Source: Lycium barbarum
Taxonomy: Eukaryota; Streptophyta; Magnoliopsida; Solanales; Solanaceae
Length of the DNA stretch: 64,000 nucleotides
Reading direction: 5' to 3'
NCBI RefSeq assembly: GCF_019175385.1
Contig: NC_083339.1
Location: forward strand, 79,690,307-79,754,306
The notes below the pieces were generated by a model, which was given only the letters and a program-made list of their open reading frames with translations, searched no databases and was not told the DNA's origin. This document shows, in pieces, positions 33,783-45,042 of this stretch (within the stretch, counting starts at the first letter, position 1; the number at the start of each line of letters is the position of its first letter). The translations under genes were made by a program, and so were the position numbers.

Positions 33783-34113
33783 TGTTACACCTTGGAAAAT
33801 TTCCCGTTAACGTACAGTGAATAGGCTAGCGAAGGGCACGACATTGTGATAAGAAAGAAATAACATTTAATGATCCTAATTGAGATTCAAAGAAATTTGA
33901 CGTAAGGGAAGAAGGTTGTCAAGGAAAGCAAGGGATATGTTGCGTGTCAGGTAAGAATTATGAGTGACGAGCTAATGATGGCGTAATAATGTTTTGGAGA
34001 AGAGTTATAATATCCCTTAGATTGTTAACGAGGTGTTAAACAAGTATCAAGAAGGCTTCACAAGGATTTGAGGTCAAACGAAATGACGAGAACAAAAATC
34101 AGAGAAGAGTTGG

Positions 34114-34340
34114 ATTATACGACCGATTATACGGTCCGTATAACGTGTCGTATAATGGTCACAGAATGAAGTTGTTGAGGAGGTGATTTCACGGTCACTT
34201 ATACGGACCGTATAAATTTATACGGACCGTATAATGTGCCGTCAAATTGACACAGAATGGATGGTTACTGGAGCAGTTTCACGGTCACTTATACGGATCG
34301 TATAAATTTATACGGACCGTATAAGTGTCCGTATAATTTC
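34114..34340 (+). repeat. Palindrome array, D 3' LTR
   Basis: TATACGG(A/T)CCGTATA copies in the same order as in the 5' LTR, with one block of about 40 bp missing. They lie upstream of TTTTTAAAAG. Confidence 0.85.
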
Positions 34341-35819
34341 GTCGGGACAAATTTTTAAAAGTTGATATAAGGACTTCAACACATTTATCGCTAGAACCTT
34401 CCACACACACTTCATATACAAGAACTCATGAGAAATGTATGATCAACTTCATCAAATCAACAAAACTAAGTGTGAGAAATACATCAAAGTTCTTCCAAGT
34501 CATGAAATTCCATGGGAAGTGGAACTAGGGTTTTGCTCAAGTGAAGTATTTCCACTTAAAGCCCATTCCCACACTATCAAAGGTAAGTTTTATGGTATTT
34601 ACATGTTATTTAAGGTATTGAAAAGTTGAAACACTTGGATTGTAGAAAGATATAGGAAATGGGTCATGAATGTGTGAATAGTGTCATTGTTGAGTGGTAG
34701 TTTGGGGTGAATTATGAATGTTGGTATGTTGTGAACGACATTTAGAACATGGAATAAGTATTATATGTGAGAAAATGCAATAATGAACTATGACCATGAT
34801 TATGGAGAAATTGGAGTGAAATGGTGAAATGTGGGTAATGTAGATGAATGATGATTGTGCTTGTGCTTGTGCTTGTGCTTGTGATATTGTGAATGTTGTT
34901 ATGGATGTTTGGGAGTTGATATATGATATGGGAAAAGTTGCATAAACAAAGGAAATGCTGCCCAATTTTCTTTAAGCTTTAGTAAGCACGTTTAAGTAAT
35001 CGATTAGCTAATGTTAATGCAAATTCTCTTGAAGGTAGAAACGTGGGCATCGAAGAAGAACAAGCAAGCGATTGATTAGTTAAACAAAAAAGGTATGTGA
35101 GGCTAGTCCTTTATTTCTATGGCATGAATCCTATGACATGACTTTTCCTTCTTCTCCATGAATCCTCTATATCCCGGAAAGCTAAGAGCCTATGTTCATG
35201 AATAGCCATATGAGATAAGAGATACATTACGATCCCAATAATGATGATGATGAGTTAAGTATAATGATTCTAGAGTTCATGATATGATGTTCCTATAAAG
35301 TTAATGATGTTGTTTATTGTATACACTCACCTTATATACTATTTCCTTCAAGGTGAGGCAGAATAATTATAAACGTTCCATAATGGAATCGGGGGTTCAC
35401 GACCTTATGTCACCTCGATAATGTATAGCTATCCTTGAGTTATTGTGCATGCATTATGATGAGTATATGTTGATGATATTACACCGCGCCTATATGGAAC
35501 AGGCTGCACCGCTAAGGCGGGCGGCTTATAGATGATTACATCGTGTCTATATGGCACGGGCAGCACCACTAGTGGGCGGCGTGAGATGGTACCCCTGACG
35601 CGAGAGGCCTGGACGCAGGCTAATGATTATCACACCGTACCGATATAGACAAGCAGCTTATACATTTATGCATACATGACATGATGATGATTATGAAGTA
35701 AGCCAGTATGCATTATTCTTTTATAATTGACAGTCAGTTACAGTTGCTCCTCATTTGATGCTTCCTTTCTCTCATTGACGTATTATTATTATTATTATTA
35801 TTATTTATGCCTTTCATAC

Positions 35820-35840
35820 TCAGTACAATGTTCGTACTGA
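35820..35840 (+). other. LTR stem-loop (D 3' LTR)
   Basis: TCAGTAC (35820-35826) and GTACTGA (35834-35840), identical arms to the 5' LTR. Confidence 0.65.
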
Positions 35841-36088
35841 TGTCCGTTTTCTTTGGACGTTGTGTTCATGCCCACATGTAGATAGGGAGGTGATCCTGAT
35901 CCAGACTCGTAGGAGCTAGTAGCTGATTTGAGAGCACTCCATTGTTCCGGAGGTGCCTTTGATTACTCTTTTGTGTACATATGTATGTTTTGGGCACGAC
36001 GAGGTCCTGTCTCGTCCCTATGTCTAGCACTCTAGTAGAGGCTCGTAGATACGCAGGTGTGGGTTATATGGTCTCACGAGGTTGCTAT

Positions 36089-36096
<8 letters not shown>

Positions 36097-36148
<52 letters not shown>
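36097..36148. repeat. (TA)n microsatellite in D 3' LTR
   Basis: About 26 TA units, more than twice the length of the matching tract in the 5' LTR. Confidence 0.95.
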
Positions 36149-36151
<3 letters not shown>

Positions 36152-36302
36152 TTGATAGCCGAAGGGCTTATGTGTATAAAAGTGATTATATTTCCAAATG
36201 AAAAATGATTTTCTTATGATTTGAGTATGATGAGTAATAGAATGAGTGGTGCTCGGTGGTTAGCCCCGGGTAACCTTCACGGCCCCTAGTCGGGTCGTGA
36301 CA

Positions 36303-36307
36303 CTCCA
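36303..36307. other. Target site duplication of D, right (CTCCA)
   Basis: It matches 25957-25961 and directly follows the terminal CA of the 3' LTR. Confidence 0.93.
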
Positions 36308-38003
36308 GAAGACGAACACAATAGAAAAAAACTTGTCATCAGGGATTTAACATCTCCAGACCCAAAAGCAGCATCGCATTCCGAAGGTGTGATCAATATG
36401 CCGCTCGAGAAAGTTGCTGACCTTCAAGAGAAAGTCGCAAGAGCTAAAATGACCAGTGCCGCAAAAGAAACACCTACTGAGGCAAGAAGACCTCCTTTGC
36501 CTTTTCCATCTCTGTGTTCCCAACTGCCTGACCATTTCCCCACTTACCTTGCTGGCACCATGCCATCCACTTAAAACCCGCTCACTGCTGAACCACAACA
36601 CATTGGTACACCCTACCACCTCTCAACAGTACCCAAAACTCGGGAACTACCTATTCTGTTCCATCATACCAAGCACCATAACCCACTCACACCAACCCTG
36701 CTATCCGCCCAGGCACCATTACTCTACCAACTTCACGAGCCACTCACTCGCCCAAAAGCCACCCCGTCAAACAATATGCGTCCACACTCCTGTCACCACA
36801 AATGCCTTCTCCCCTGAACACCATGAGCTCGACCACTATGAGGAGATGGAAAAAGCCTAGAGAGCCGAACAAGGCAGGCACGGCAAAGAAATGGAACGCA
36901 AAGAGGCAGAAATGCTTGAACAATCTACAAGAGCCACTTGTAAAGCGACTGGTCTAAGATATGACGACCTCTGTATGCATCCAGACTTAGATTTTCCTGA
37001 GGGCTTCAAAGTACCCAAATTTGAAATGTTCAACGGAATGGAAAATCCCACAGCCCACTTTCGATCTTACTGTGACCAACTAGGGGTAAAGAAGAATCAA
37101 GCACTCATCATGAGGCTATTCAGCCGAAGCTTGACTGTAGATGCTGCCGAACGGTTCACTGCATAAGACATACGTCAATAGGCCACATGGGAAGACATAA
37201 CAGAGTCCTTCATGAAGAGATTCTGATTCAACGTTGAGACCGTACCTGACCGGTACTACGTGGAGAAGGTCAAGCAGAAGTCTACCAAGAACTATCAGGA
37301 TTATGCAAACAGGTGGAGGGCCGAAGCTGCCTGAGTGCAACAACCGATGAGCGAGGAGGAATTAGTTTCTATCTTTATCCGGTCACAAGAAATGGATTTC
37401 TATGACCGAATGCTATCCATGGACGGAAGGCCATTCTCCAAATTAGTAAAGATGGGAGAGTTTATAGAAGATGGTCTCAAAACTGGAAGAATCATCAGTG
37501 TGGCCAGCAAAACCACCAGTCAAAGCATTATGGGGTCCGCTAGGAAAAAGAAGGAGGACGTGGCAAATGTCTCCCATACACCTAGCCCAAAAAAACAAAA
37601 AGTGAGAACAGCCGCATTCTTCCCTCGAAGTCTATCAATCACCACCACCCAGCGCCTACTTACCTGTGCCATACAACCCTGTGTCTGTCTACTATGCACA
37701 ACCCAATTTCCAAACACCGCCACCAAATTAGCAAGCTTCACAGACAAATTTCCAATCACCTCCACCAAATTACCAAGCTCCGCAGCAAAATTACCAAGCC
37801 CCACAACACAATTATCAAGCTCCAGAACCTGCTTATCAAGCCCCAAAAATAACCAACCAGCAAACTACCAAATTCTAGAGGATCGGACCCAGGAGTACCA
37901 CCAAACAAATGGTGCAACAAGAGTCGTCGACCTGGGTCAACCTTATAGGAAACTAACATTTTTGAATGCAGGTCCCCAGTGTCGTCAGGAGGAAGACGAT
38001 TAA
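36303..38003 (+). pseudogene. T2 gag, main part (Tat/Ogre type)
   Basis: Open frame to 36574 continuing the fragment left of D, then a Pro-rich stretch, then the gag domain from about 36870: KATGLRYDDLCMHPDLDFPEGF, KFEMFNGMENPTAHFRSYCDQL, LFSRSLTVDAAERF, ITESFMKRF, DRYYVEKVKQKSTKNYQDYANRWRAEAA, FIRSQEMDFYDRMLS and LVKMGEFIEDGLKTGRI. Stops at 37164-37166, about 37225 and about 37333 interrupt it. The C-terminal part is rich in Pro, Gln-derived and Ser repeats. The domain is of the retrotransposon gag type typical of Tat/Ogre. No protease follows. Confidence 0.8.
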
Positions 38004-38107
38004 TTGCTAACCTCTTTTGTTCATACTGAAAAAGCATGTAAGAAGCGACTCATTGGAAGAGATCACCGATTCGCATCAAATGCCCCAAGAATGAAGAAAC
38101 GAAGAAC
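38004..38107 (+). other. T2 junction after gag
   Basis: About 100 bp without recognisable coding sequence, between the gag stop and the first tandem repeat. The pol genes expected here in an autonomous Tat/Ogre element are missing. Confidence 0.5.
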
Positions 38108-38345
38108 ACCACAAGGATAGCCCACTCGAGTCAAGAAGGCTAAAAAAATAGAAAGCGCCACAAGGATGGCCAACTCGAGTCGAGAAGGCTACAAAAATAA
38201 AAAGCGCCATAAGGGTGGCCCACTCGAGCTTAGAATGCTACAAAGATAGAAAGCGCTGCAAGGATGGCCCACTCGATCTTAGAAGGCAACAAAGATAAGA
38301 AGCACCACAAGGATGGCCCAATCGAGCCAAAATGGCTATGAAAAG
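38108..38345 (+). repeat. ~49-bp tandem repeat in T2
   Basis: About five degenerate units, each with CACAAGGATGGCCCACTCGA, an AGAAGGCTACAAA part and an AAAGCGCC end. Unit length counted between two clear copies is 49 bp. Confidence 0.8.
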
Positions 38346-38559
38346 GATAACATGCCACAAAGGCAACGATCTAGCCAAGAGGGCTATAGAGAGCGAAAAT
38401 GCCACAAGGGTGACAATCTAGCCAAGAGGGCTATAACGAACAAAACATCATAAGGACAACATTATCAGGCCAAAAGGGTCACACACTGAACAAAACGACA
38501 TATCAGACCAAGAGGGGCACAACCGACCTAAAGGACAAAAGAAAGATGATCCAGCCAAA
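38346..38559 (+). repeat. Degenerate transition repeats in T2
   Basis: Irregular copies of GCCAAGAGGGCTATA and GCCACAAGG elements link the 49-bp and the ~26-bp arrays. Confidence 0.55.
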
Positions 38560-39060
38560 TGGGCCATATCTGTCATATACATGTGAAAAGGGTCGTTCAT
38601 TCAAATATATGCATGCCAAGAGGGCCATTCATTCAAACATGTGTATGCCAAAGGGGCCATTCATACAAACTTCCAAGAGGTCCATTCATACAAACATTTC
38701 CGAGAAGGCAATTCATAGCAAACTACCAAGAGGGTCACTCATATCCGACTGTCGAGAGGGCCATTCATACAAACTGCTAAGAGGGCCATTCATACAAACA
38801 TTGCCGAGAGGGCCATTCATACAAACTGTCGAGAGGGATATTCATACAAACTGTCGAGAGGGACATTCATATCAAACTGCCGAGAGAGTCATTCATACAA
38901 ACTGCCGAGAGGGCCATTCATATCAAACTGCCAAGAGGGCCATTCATATCCAATTGCTAAGAGGGCAATTCATATCAAATTTTTGAGAGAGCCATTCATA
39001 CAAACTGCCGAGAGGGCCATTCATATCAAACGTTGCTGAGAAAGCAATTTCATGCAAATA
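38560..39060 (+). repeat. ~26-bp tandem repeat in T2
   Basis: Close to twenty units of 25-28 bp with GAGAGGGCCATTCATA, then CAAACTGC or TCAAACTGCC. A 146-codon ORF (38546-38986) exists only because the unit length lets one frame stay open. Tandem repeats between the coding region and the 3' LTR are typical of Ogre/Tat elements. Confidence 0.88.
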
Positions 39061-39420
39061 ATAGCCAAGAGGTCAAAACAAATCGAAACAGTGCAAGAAG
39101 GTCAGCTATTTTTAAAGGAGTCAGCCGAGAGGGCCATGCATTGAAACCACGCAAGGGTGGTAAAACAATTATAAAGAGGATCGAGAAGGTCATTCAAATC
39201 AGACGGTGCCAAGAAGGTCACCTATTTTTTAGAATCAATCAAGAAAACTACAACTACAAAACCATGAAAGGGTGGTAAAACAATTACACAAGACCAAGAT
39301 GGCCATTCAAGTGGTGCTAAGAAGGTCACCTCGCAAAGACAAACCAAGAAGGTACTAACACAAAGCCACGCAAGGGTGGTGAAAACAAAACAAAGACCAA
39401 AAGGTCAACCACAATACTAC
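39061..39420 (+). repeat. ~105-115-bp higher-order repeat in T2
   Basis: Three degenerate units marked by CCACGCAAGGGTGGTAAAACAA (about 39148, 39261, 39366) alternating with AAGAAGGTCACCTATTTT-like parts. Confidence 0.7.
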
Positions 39421-40070
39421 CCAGCAGATAGAAGCAGGTTAGCAACCGCCAAGGAGAGGAGCAGGCTGATCAAACCAAACCCATATGCATGCGGAGCAAA
39501 CGTGGAACTTTTTCTTACGCTGCCGGTCGAGATAAGGTGCCCATGAGAGTCAAGCTCTCAGGACAGGAATCGGAAGATCGCTCCACCCCGTGCTCAACCT
39601 CACAAATTTTAATTTTAAAATTTTCTTTATTTGCTTTCTTTTAAAAAATCCCGCAACCAGTCAGGCACACATCGGAAAGCACAAAGGCATTCCCACATAA
39701 GAGATACACTTTTCTATCTATCGAGTCAAACTACAAGTGACTTGATGCCAAGAGCAGGGATATGTAGGCGGACTCAATACCAGAGAGTCGTCACACTCCA
39801 ACAGATCACCCCTGGGCTTCTCAGTTTGACACTGAAGATTGGGGATTTCTTTTGAAACTTGCATTAGAAGTTTAATTGAGTCAAACTATAGGTGACCTGA
39901 ATTATTTTAAAACCCGAGATATGTAGGAAACCCACAGACCAGGGTTCGACCATAAATTAAAAAATTGCATAAAAAGAGGAGTATTTTGAAATTGGTCGTC
40001 CAAAAAATTAGGTTCGTCAAATTTCAATGATCAGAGATGGGTTACCAACCTCGAACACTTAAGGGACAGT
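39421..40070 (+). other. T2 3' untranslated region
   Basis: Non-coding. It contains two modules of the form GTGACTTGA/CTGAATT, GATATGTAGG, then GGACTCAATACC or GGGTTCGACC (39725-39790 and 39885-39950), like those at 13010, 13540, 25420 and 25535. A weak purine run, AAGGGACAG, precedes the LTR. Confidence 0.55.
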
Positions 40071-40771
40071 TGTTGACACCTAAATTTTTGACCTCCCATA
40101 ATTTTATTTGATTATTCAGAGTTCTTGAATCACAAACAGAATAAAATATACATTTTTGCAAGCCAAAAATGATTTTACAAAATTGTTTCGGTGATATTTT
40201 TGTCTTTACATTTGGAAAAAATATCATCAAATATATTAGTGCATATCATCATGTATATTTGGTGTATATTTTGAAATCCAAAAATGTTTATCAAGATTTT
40301 AATTCAAAAAATGGTGGAAACAATTAGTAATTAATTGTTTACAACCATTAATGGTCAATTGATAAATATTTTACTCCGTTAAATCACGAAAAATGATTAA
40401 TTAAATGGATAATCAATTACATCTCAATTTTTATGATTTATTGGGCTATAATTGCAATTATTTCCAAAACATTTTTAAATTGTTTTTTTTTCATTAATTG
40501 CATGGGTCAATTATGGCCATAATTGAAAGGGTAAATTACTTGCTATGTTTTAATCGAGGGTATAGTTGAAATAGCCAAGTATTTTCTACGTGTTAATTAA
40601 GGTTATAATTGAAATAATTAATTTATCCTATGCATTTGGTCACATTTGAAAAGGATTAATCAGTTTCTGTTTTTAACATGGCCATAATTAAAAAGGTTAA
40701 TTGCCATACCTTTAATTTTGACTATTTGTTAAATTAGCTGGTAGCCGTTTTGATAAAATTTCCCCTCTTAA

Positions 40772-40847
<76 letters not shown>

Positions 40848-42315
40848 ACACATACATATACATATATTGGGCATCCATTTTTTTAAGGACAAGTCCTGTC
40901 CAAATAGGATTAGACCCGGCCTAATTACCGCATAAACATACAAACATATACACATAACACACAAACAGACCGCTAAGGTCTTGTGTGTTGAAGAGATGAG
41001 GGTTTCAGAGGAACCCTAGGCACGCCTTGTTTATTTTCTCTCTCTGGGAGTCATTGTTGCCAAAAATGGAAACAATTCAAACATTCGTCATTTTTTTCAG
41101 GCTGGCATGGCCGATTGAGGCAAAGCATTAAATTCTTATCTGCCTCTCCACCATGTAACGACCAAACAAGGTATAACTCACCACTTTCCTTTGTTTTTTT
41201 TGCAGTTTTCGCTCAAAGAGTACAAATTCCAGGAGGGATTTGTCTTGTTGCTAATTTGAATGCTCAATTTTTATTGGTTCTTGAAGTTTAGGCGGGATTC
41301 AAGATGAATCCCTTGCCAATTTCATTTATCTCACATCGAAAATTGGGGTAAAAGTTTTCAGATTTGGGGTTCTATATCCCACATAAAAACACACGGCAAG
41401 TCTCGTATCTTGAGCACAAAAACTCGATATGACTAGGGTTAGCTAAATTGCTTAAAACCTTGACTTAATTGAGTTCATTAGTTTAAAAATTTTAATCACT
41501 TTCTTTTTGTGGCTGAGTTTTGGGGTTGAGAAGGACAAGGAGTTTCCAATTTCATTCTCGACAAGGTTGTGTAAAGAAAAGGTAAATCTCTTTCCATTTA
41601 TTTATTTTCAGTTATTTATGTGCTTATTTAGTTTAATTATGTGTTAGTTAGTTGCTAATATGTTTAGTAGTTATTAACATGTTTGGTAGATTAGTCTATT
41701 CCTTTGTAGGGTTTCATATGCTTGTTTAATATTAATATTTAGTCTTAATTGTTGTTTAGTTAAGTATGCAGTACGCTTAGATTTTGATATGTTTGCTTAG
41801 TTGAATGTTCAACACTGGTTAGTACATTGTTAGCCTGGTTTGATTGTTGGTCTGTCTTATTCTTTGATTTATCTAGTCTAGTTTTTATATAGTCAAGTAT
41901 GTGTTAGATTTACTAGGATATCAGCCCATTTGTGGCCTTGTCTTAGTCACTGCTACATTATACAGTATGTGTGAGTTTAGATAATGTCCAATGTTGTAAT
42001 TGTAAGCTTGTTAAGTAGTGTTCAACGCCTATTTAAGCTATTTTCACTGATTAAAATAGTTCCAGACTACTAGTAGTTCTTAAACTTGCATTAAACCTAC
42101 TTGTTGTAATTGTATCTATAAGCATGTCTCACATTGGTTCAGTTGGCTGTTGTTGATCATATATGCATTAAGTAGGTGCAGTGATCACCTACCTTGCTAT
42201 ATCCTTGCTTGTCTGAACTGGTTAGGTCCAAGAATCATACTGATCCTCATAAAAAACTAGCATATATGATAACTAATTAGTTTAAGTGTGAAAATTAGTT
42301 TACTTGATGGATGAG
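40071..42315 (+). repeat. T2 3' LTR, cut by element E
   Basis: It starts TGTTGACACCTAAATTTTTGACC, a start I know from Tat-lineage LTRs. The part from 40895 matches T1 from 7573 onward through ACCGCATAAACATACAAAC, AGACCGCTAAGGTCTTGTG and hundreds more bases. At 42315 it stops at ATGAG, where the minus-strand LTR of E begins. The remaining ~3 kb expected from T1 is not found on the other side of E. Confidence 0.75.
40772..40845. repeat. (TA)n(TG)n microsatellite
   Basis: A TA run passes into about 26 TG units inside the T2 3' LTR. The ORFs over it on both strands (40750-40935, 40734-40964) are artefacts. Confidence 0.95.
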
Positions 42316-42763
42316 TGTCATGACCCAAGCAGCCGTGAGTGGCACCCACATAAATCCCCTAGTGGGCGAACTATCCCCTTAACCAGCTATCCAACCGATT
42401 ACCAATTAATTAACCACTTTTATACAAGTCAAGAATATAACAAAAGTAATAATTACCCAAAAGGTCTAGTCATGCCTTAAATAAATAACGAATGCGGAAG
42501 TCTAACTATTACAATCTCAAAATCCGAAAGTCATCGTACAAGGACTCTAAAACATAAACTGTCTAAGGAAATAACAACTGTCTGGATTAACATAGTAATG
42601 TCTGGAATGGAAATAGACATCAATAAGAGAAAATCTTCAGGCGGCCTAGCATGGATAAGAGCTCACTGTCAAATCTGTCGAAATTGGCCTCAGGCTAAAT
42701 ATGAGGTCTGATAGATGTCGCTGGATCACAATCTACACTCAAAAGAATGCAGCAAGGTAGTAT

Positions 42764-42784
42764 CAGTACAAACACTATGTATCG
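42764..42784 (-). other. LTR stem-loop (E 3' LTR, one mismatch)
   Basis: Arms CAGTAC (42764-42769) and GTATCG (42779-42784) in plus-strand notation. One mismatch and one G:T pair make it the weakest copy. Confidence 0.45.
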
Positions 42785-44164
42785 ATAGATATCATAGGCC
42801 GACTAAGATTAGTATCACGCATAAAATCATAAAATCCATAGAATAGATAGATAGGTACAAAAACACGTAACCATATGAAAATATCAACAAGAATCATCCC
42901 ACACCGAAATAAGATAAGCCCACAGAAACAACAATCAATAAAAGTAACTCAACCCATGTCATCACTAAACAACCATGACTCATGAATTATCTCAACTCTG
43001 TCACATATCCATACACACATGCTAAATGGTATTGTTTACCCAAATAGCCATGACTTGCAGGGGACCCATGGTGTCCATGTACCACTCGCTCCGGAACTGA
43101 CCTCGGATCATGAGCCCATAACTAGGCCACATCCTCACCCCCTGTCAAATGTGACTTTTCATATTTATCTATTCTTTCTCATCTGAATGTATTTGCGTTC
43201 CCACAATCAATAGGGAATGTGAACAGTCAATAAATAATTATCAAGGAACATAAGTCACCATGTCACAAGTCATATCAAGACTCAAAATCAATTCATCAAT
43301 ATCTTGAATAAGATATTACTCCAAGCCAACGAGAATAGTATTCATTAACTTTTTCTTTATCATATCATAACAATTCATCTCATAATAAATCAATCGATGT
43401 CAAATGTAGGAATTTCCGACCACATTTTATGTCCGAAGCCCTAATCATGCTTCTCCTGCCAATTTCATAACATATACAATCAACTAATCAAAGTCTAACT
43501 CAAGTAGACTGTAACCTACCTCAAAGCCAAACTGGAGCAATGCAATCACTCCGCAATACTTTCCCCTTCGCTTTAGAACGTTCAAAATCTAGCAATCATA
43601 TTGCTAAGTGAGTAATGGATCATTTACTCAAACAAACAACAATTGGGGAGGAGAACCCAACTACTTCTACCTTTTTCAAATGGATGAACTATCACTAAGT
43701 GTAAATTCATCATAAAATCAACCCCAACCATCATAATATTCCCATTGATGGGTTTTCTAATCAATTCAACCCTTTTACAAGCAGTTGTTATGCTAAAGTT
43801 ACAATCTTTATGAAACCCTAAGTCTCAATACATCATTCTCATCCATTAGAACTTGAATTCTCACACTAGAAAATGATAATCTATAACCTTGGATGAATAA
43901 ACAACAATAAAATCACTAACCCATTTGTCATTTATGGGTTTCTTAAGTTCTAGGGATTTAGTCCTTTCATTCACTATTATCGAACCTTACACTAATCATG
44001 AAACTTAATATAATGATGGAATGAACAAAGTAGAGGGTTGAGACTTACCTTTTAAGAGTATTTTAGCCCTAGCCTTATAGATTCGCCACAAGAGTTCTTG
44101 GGAACTGTTTTGGGGTTATGTGGGGAATGGGTTCGGAAATAAGAATATAAAATGCTAATTCTGC

Positions 44165-44302
44165 CTGCAGCGGTCGACTTCTCGCTGCAGCGGTCCCGCT
44201 ATGGCGGACCTCATTAACCCCCCCCCCCCGGCGGTAGTCCCCAACCCGCTACAACGGACTCACTACAATAATCCCACAACCGCTACAGCGGTCCATTTTG
44301 AC
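44165..44302 (-). repeat. CCGCTNNAGCGG palindrome array (E 3' LTR)
   Basis: Several perfect or near copies of CGCTGCAGCGG, CCGCTATGGCGG and CCGCTACAGCGG, with a C run at 44218-44229 among them. They lie directly upstream (minus strand) of the TATA-like box. Confidence 0.82.
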
Positions 44303-44459
44303 TAGTCGCTCAGGTTTTTCCACCAGTTTCTCACCCAACAATCCCAACACAATTCCGAGGTACATAAAAACATGCTACGGACTCACCGGCAGCCTCGAAA
44401 TTCCCAACGGAGGTTTAGTTTACTGAGTCACCCCTATAACGACCTAGCGGGTCGTTACA

Positions 44460-45042
44460 TCCGATACCAATTAAACACCTGTTCGTCCCCGAACGGACAA
44501 GGAAGAGAAATAAGGGAAAAAGTACCCGACTCAATGAAAAGCTGGGGATAGTTATTGGGCATATCGGATTTGGTCTCCCAAGTAGCTTCCTCAACGGGGC
44601 GCTTCTTCCACTGAACCTTCACTGACGCTATTTCTTTCGACCTTAGCTTACGAACCTCTCTATCTAAAATTGCAATAGGCTCTTCCTCATAGAAAAGATT
44701 CTCATCCAACAAGACAGAATCCCAAAGAATAAATGAGCCATCGCCATGATATCTCTTCAAAATAAAGACATAGAACACTGGATGTACACCTGACAACCCT
44801 GGGGACGAATCCAACTCGTATGCTGCATCTCTCACACGATTAAGAATCTCAAACGGGCCAATGAATCTTGGACAAAGCTTACCCTTCTTCCTAAACCTCA
44901 TCACACATTTCATGGGTGAGACCTTCAACAAGACTTGTTCTCCAAGCATGAACTCAAGATCTCGGACCTTTCGACCTATATACTTTTTCTGTCTACTCTG
45001 AGCCACCAAGAGCTTTTACTTAATCACCTTAATCTTATCTAA
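44460..45042 (-). pseudogene. Element E integrase C-terminus and chromodomain
   Basis: An open stretch from 45009 down to 44455 begins with SRQKKYIGRKVRDLEFM, then the GPY/F-like MRFRKKGKLCPRFIGPFEI, VHPVFYVFILKRY and a full chromodomain at about 44682-44536 (EPIAILDREVRKLRSK, IASVKVQWKKRPVEEATWE, NNYPQLF). No stop lies within it. The last residues run into the LTR. The chromodomain is intact in sequence, but the upstream integrase is broken. Confidence 0.9.

Larger units (their letters stand above)
25962..36302 (+). mobile_element. Element D: complete Tekay-type retrotransposon
   Basis: The only complete element in the window: 5' LTR 25962-28596, iMet primer site 28601, leader, gag-PR-RT-RH-IN-chromodomain 28792-33579, polypurine tract 33768-33782 and 3' LTR 33783-36302, flanked by CTCCA duplications. 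Length is 10,341 bp. The coding region has several stops and at least two frame changes, and integrase lacks a catalytic residue. The LTRs differ by few substitutions but by large simple-repeat indels, so the insertion is not very recent. Confidence 0.95.
33783..36302 (+). repeat. 3' LTR of element D
   Basis: 2,520 bp, TGTTACACC to GTCGTGACA, with the same layout as the 5' LTR. The differences are a shorter palindrome array, about 8 instead of 32 ATT units, and a TA run of about 50 bp (36097-36148) against about 22 bp (28420-28442). The acceptor-like CCCACAGGT of the 5' copy reads CCCACATGT here. Confidence 0.95.
22763..42315 (+). mobile_element. T2: Tat/Ogre-type element, split by element D, pol-less
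   Basis: In order: ORF1 relic (22763-25245), non-coding spacer, gag (25850-25961 continuing at 36303-38003), tandem repeats (38108-39420), 3' untranslated modules and the 3' LTR from 40071. Element D (25962-36302) interrupts it, and element E cuts the LTR at 42316. No protease, RT, RNase H or integrase is found between gag and LTR, so this is a deletion derivative or non-autonomous form. The 5' LTR is missing unless T1 is its displaced remnant. Confidence 0.72.
42316..44459 (-). repeat. 3' LTR of element E
   Basis: 2,144 bp. On the minus strand it runs TGTAACGACCCGCTAGG to GGGTCATGACA. It has a palindrome array just inside its start (44165-44302), TATA-like ATTTTATATTC next to it (44143-44157), donor-like AAAGGTAAGT (44047-44056), a second donor-like GAGGTAGGTTACAG near 43515 and the stem-loop at 42764-42784. 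It is close to the 5' copy at 51686. Confidence 0.9.

Noticed and set aside
34684..34965. Minus-strand ORF with QAQAQAQ
   Set aside because: The repeat comes from a small TTGTGC expansion in the D 3' LTR. It is not conserved as an ORF in the 5' LTR.
38546..38986. 146-codon ORF with regular GPFIQT / HSYQT-like repeats
   Set aside because: It is produced by the ~26-bp tandem repeat, and the frame of the motif changes along the array. No domain, no homologous frame in neighbours.
38560..39060. Regularly spaced repeats resembling a CRISPR array
   Set aside because: Units are contiguous and degenerate without unique spacers, and the context is a plant retrotransposon.
40734..40964. ORFs with Thr-His or Cys-Val repeats on both strands
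   Set aside because: They are translations of the (TG)n(TA)n microsatellite in the T2 LTR.
42316..44459. Element E read as a plus-strand LTR
   Set aside because: The integrase and chromodomain next to it read on the minus strand, and the polypurine side and primer site are placed accordingly.
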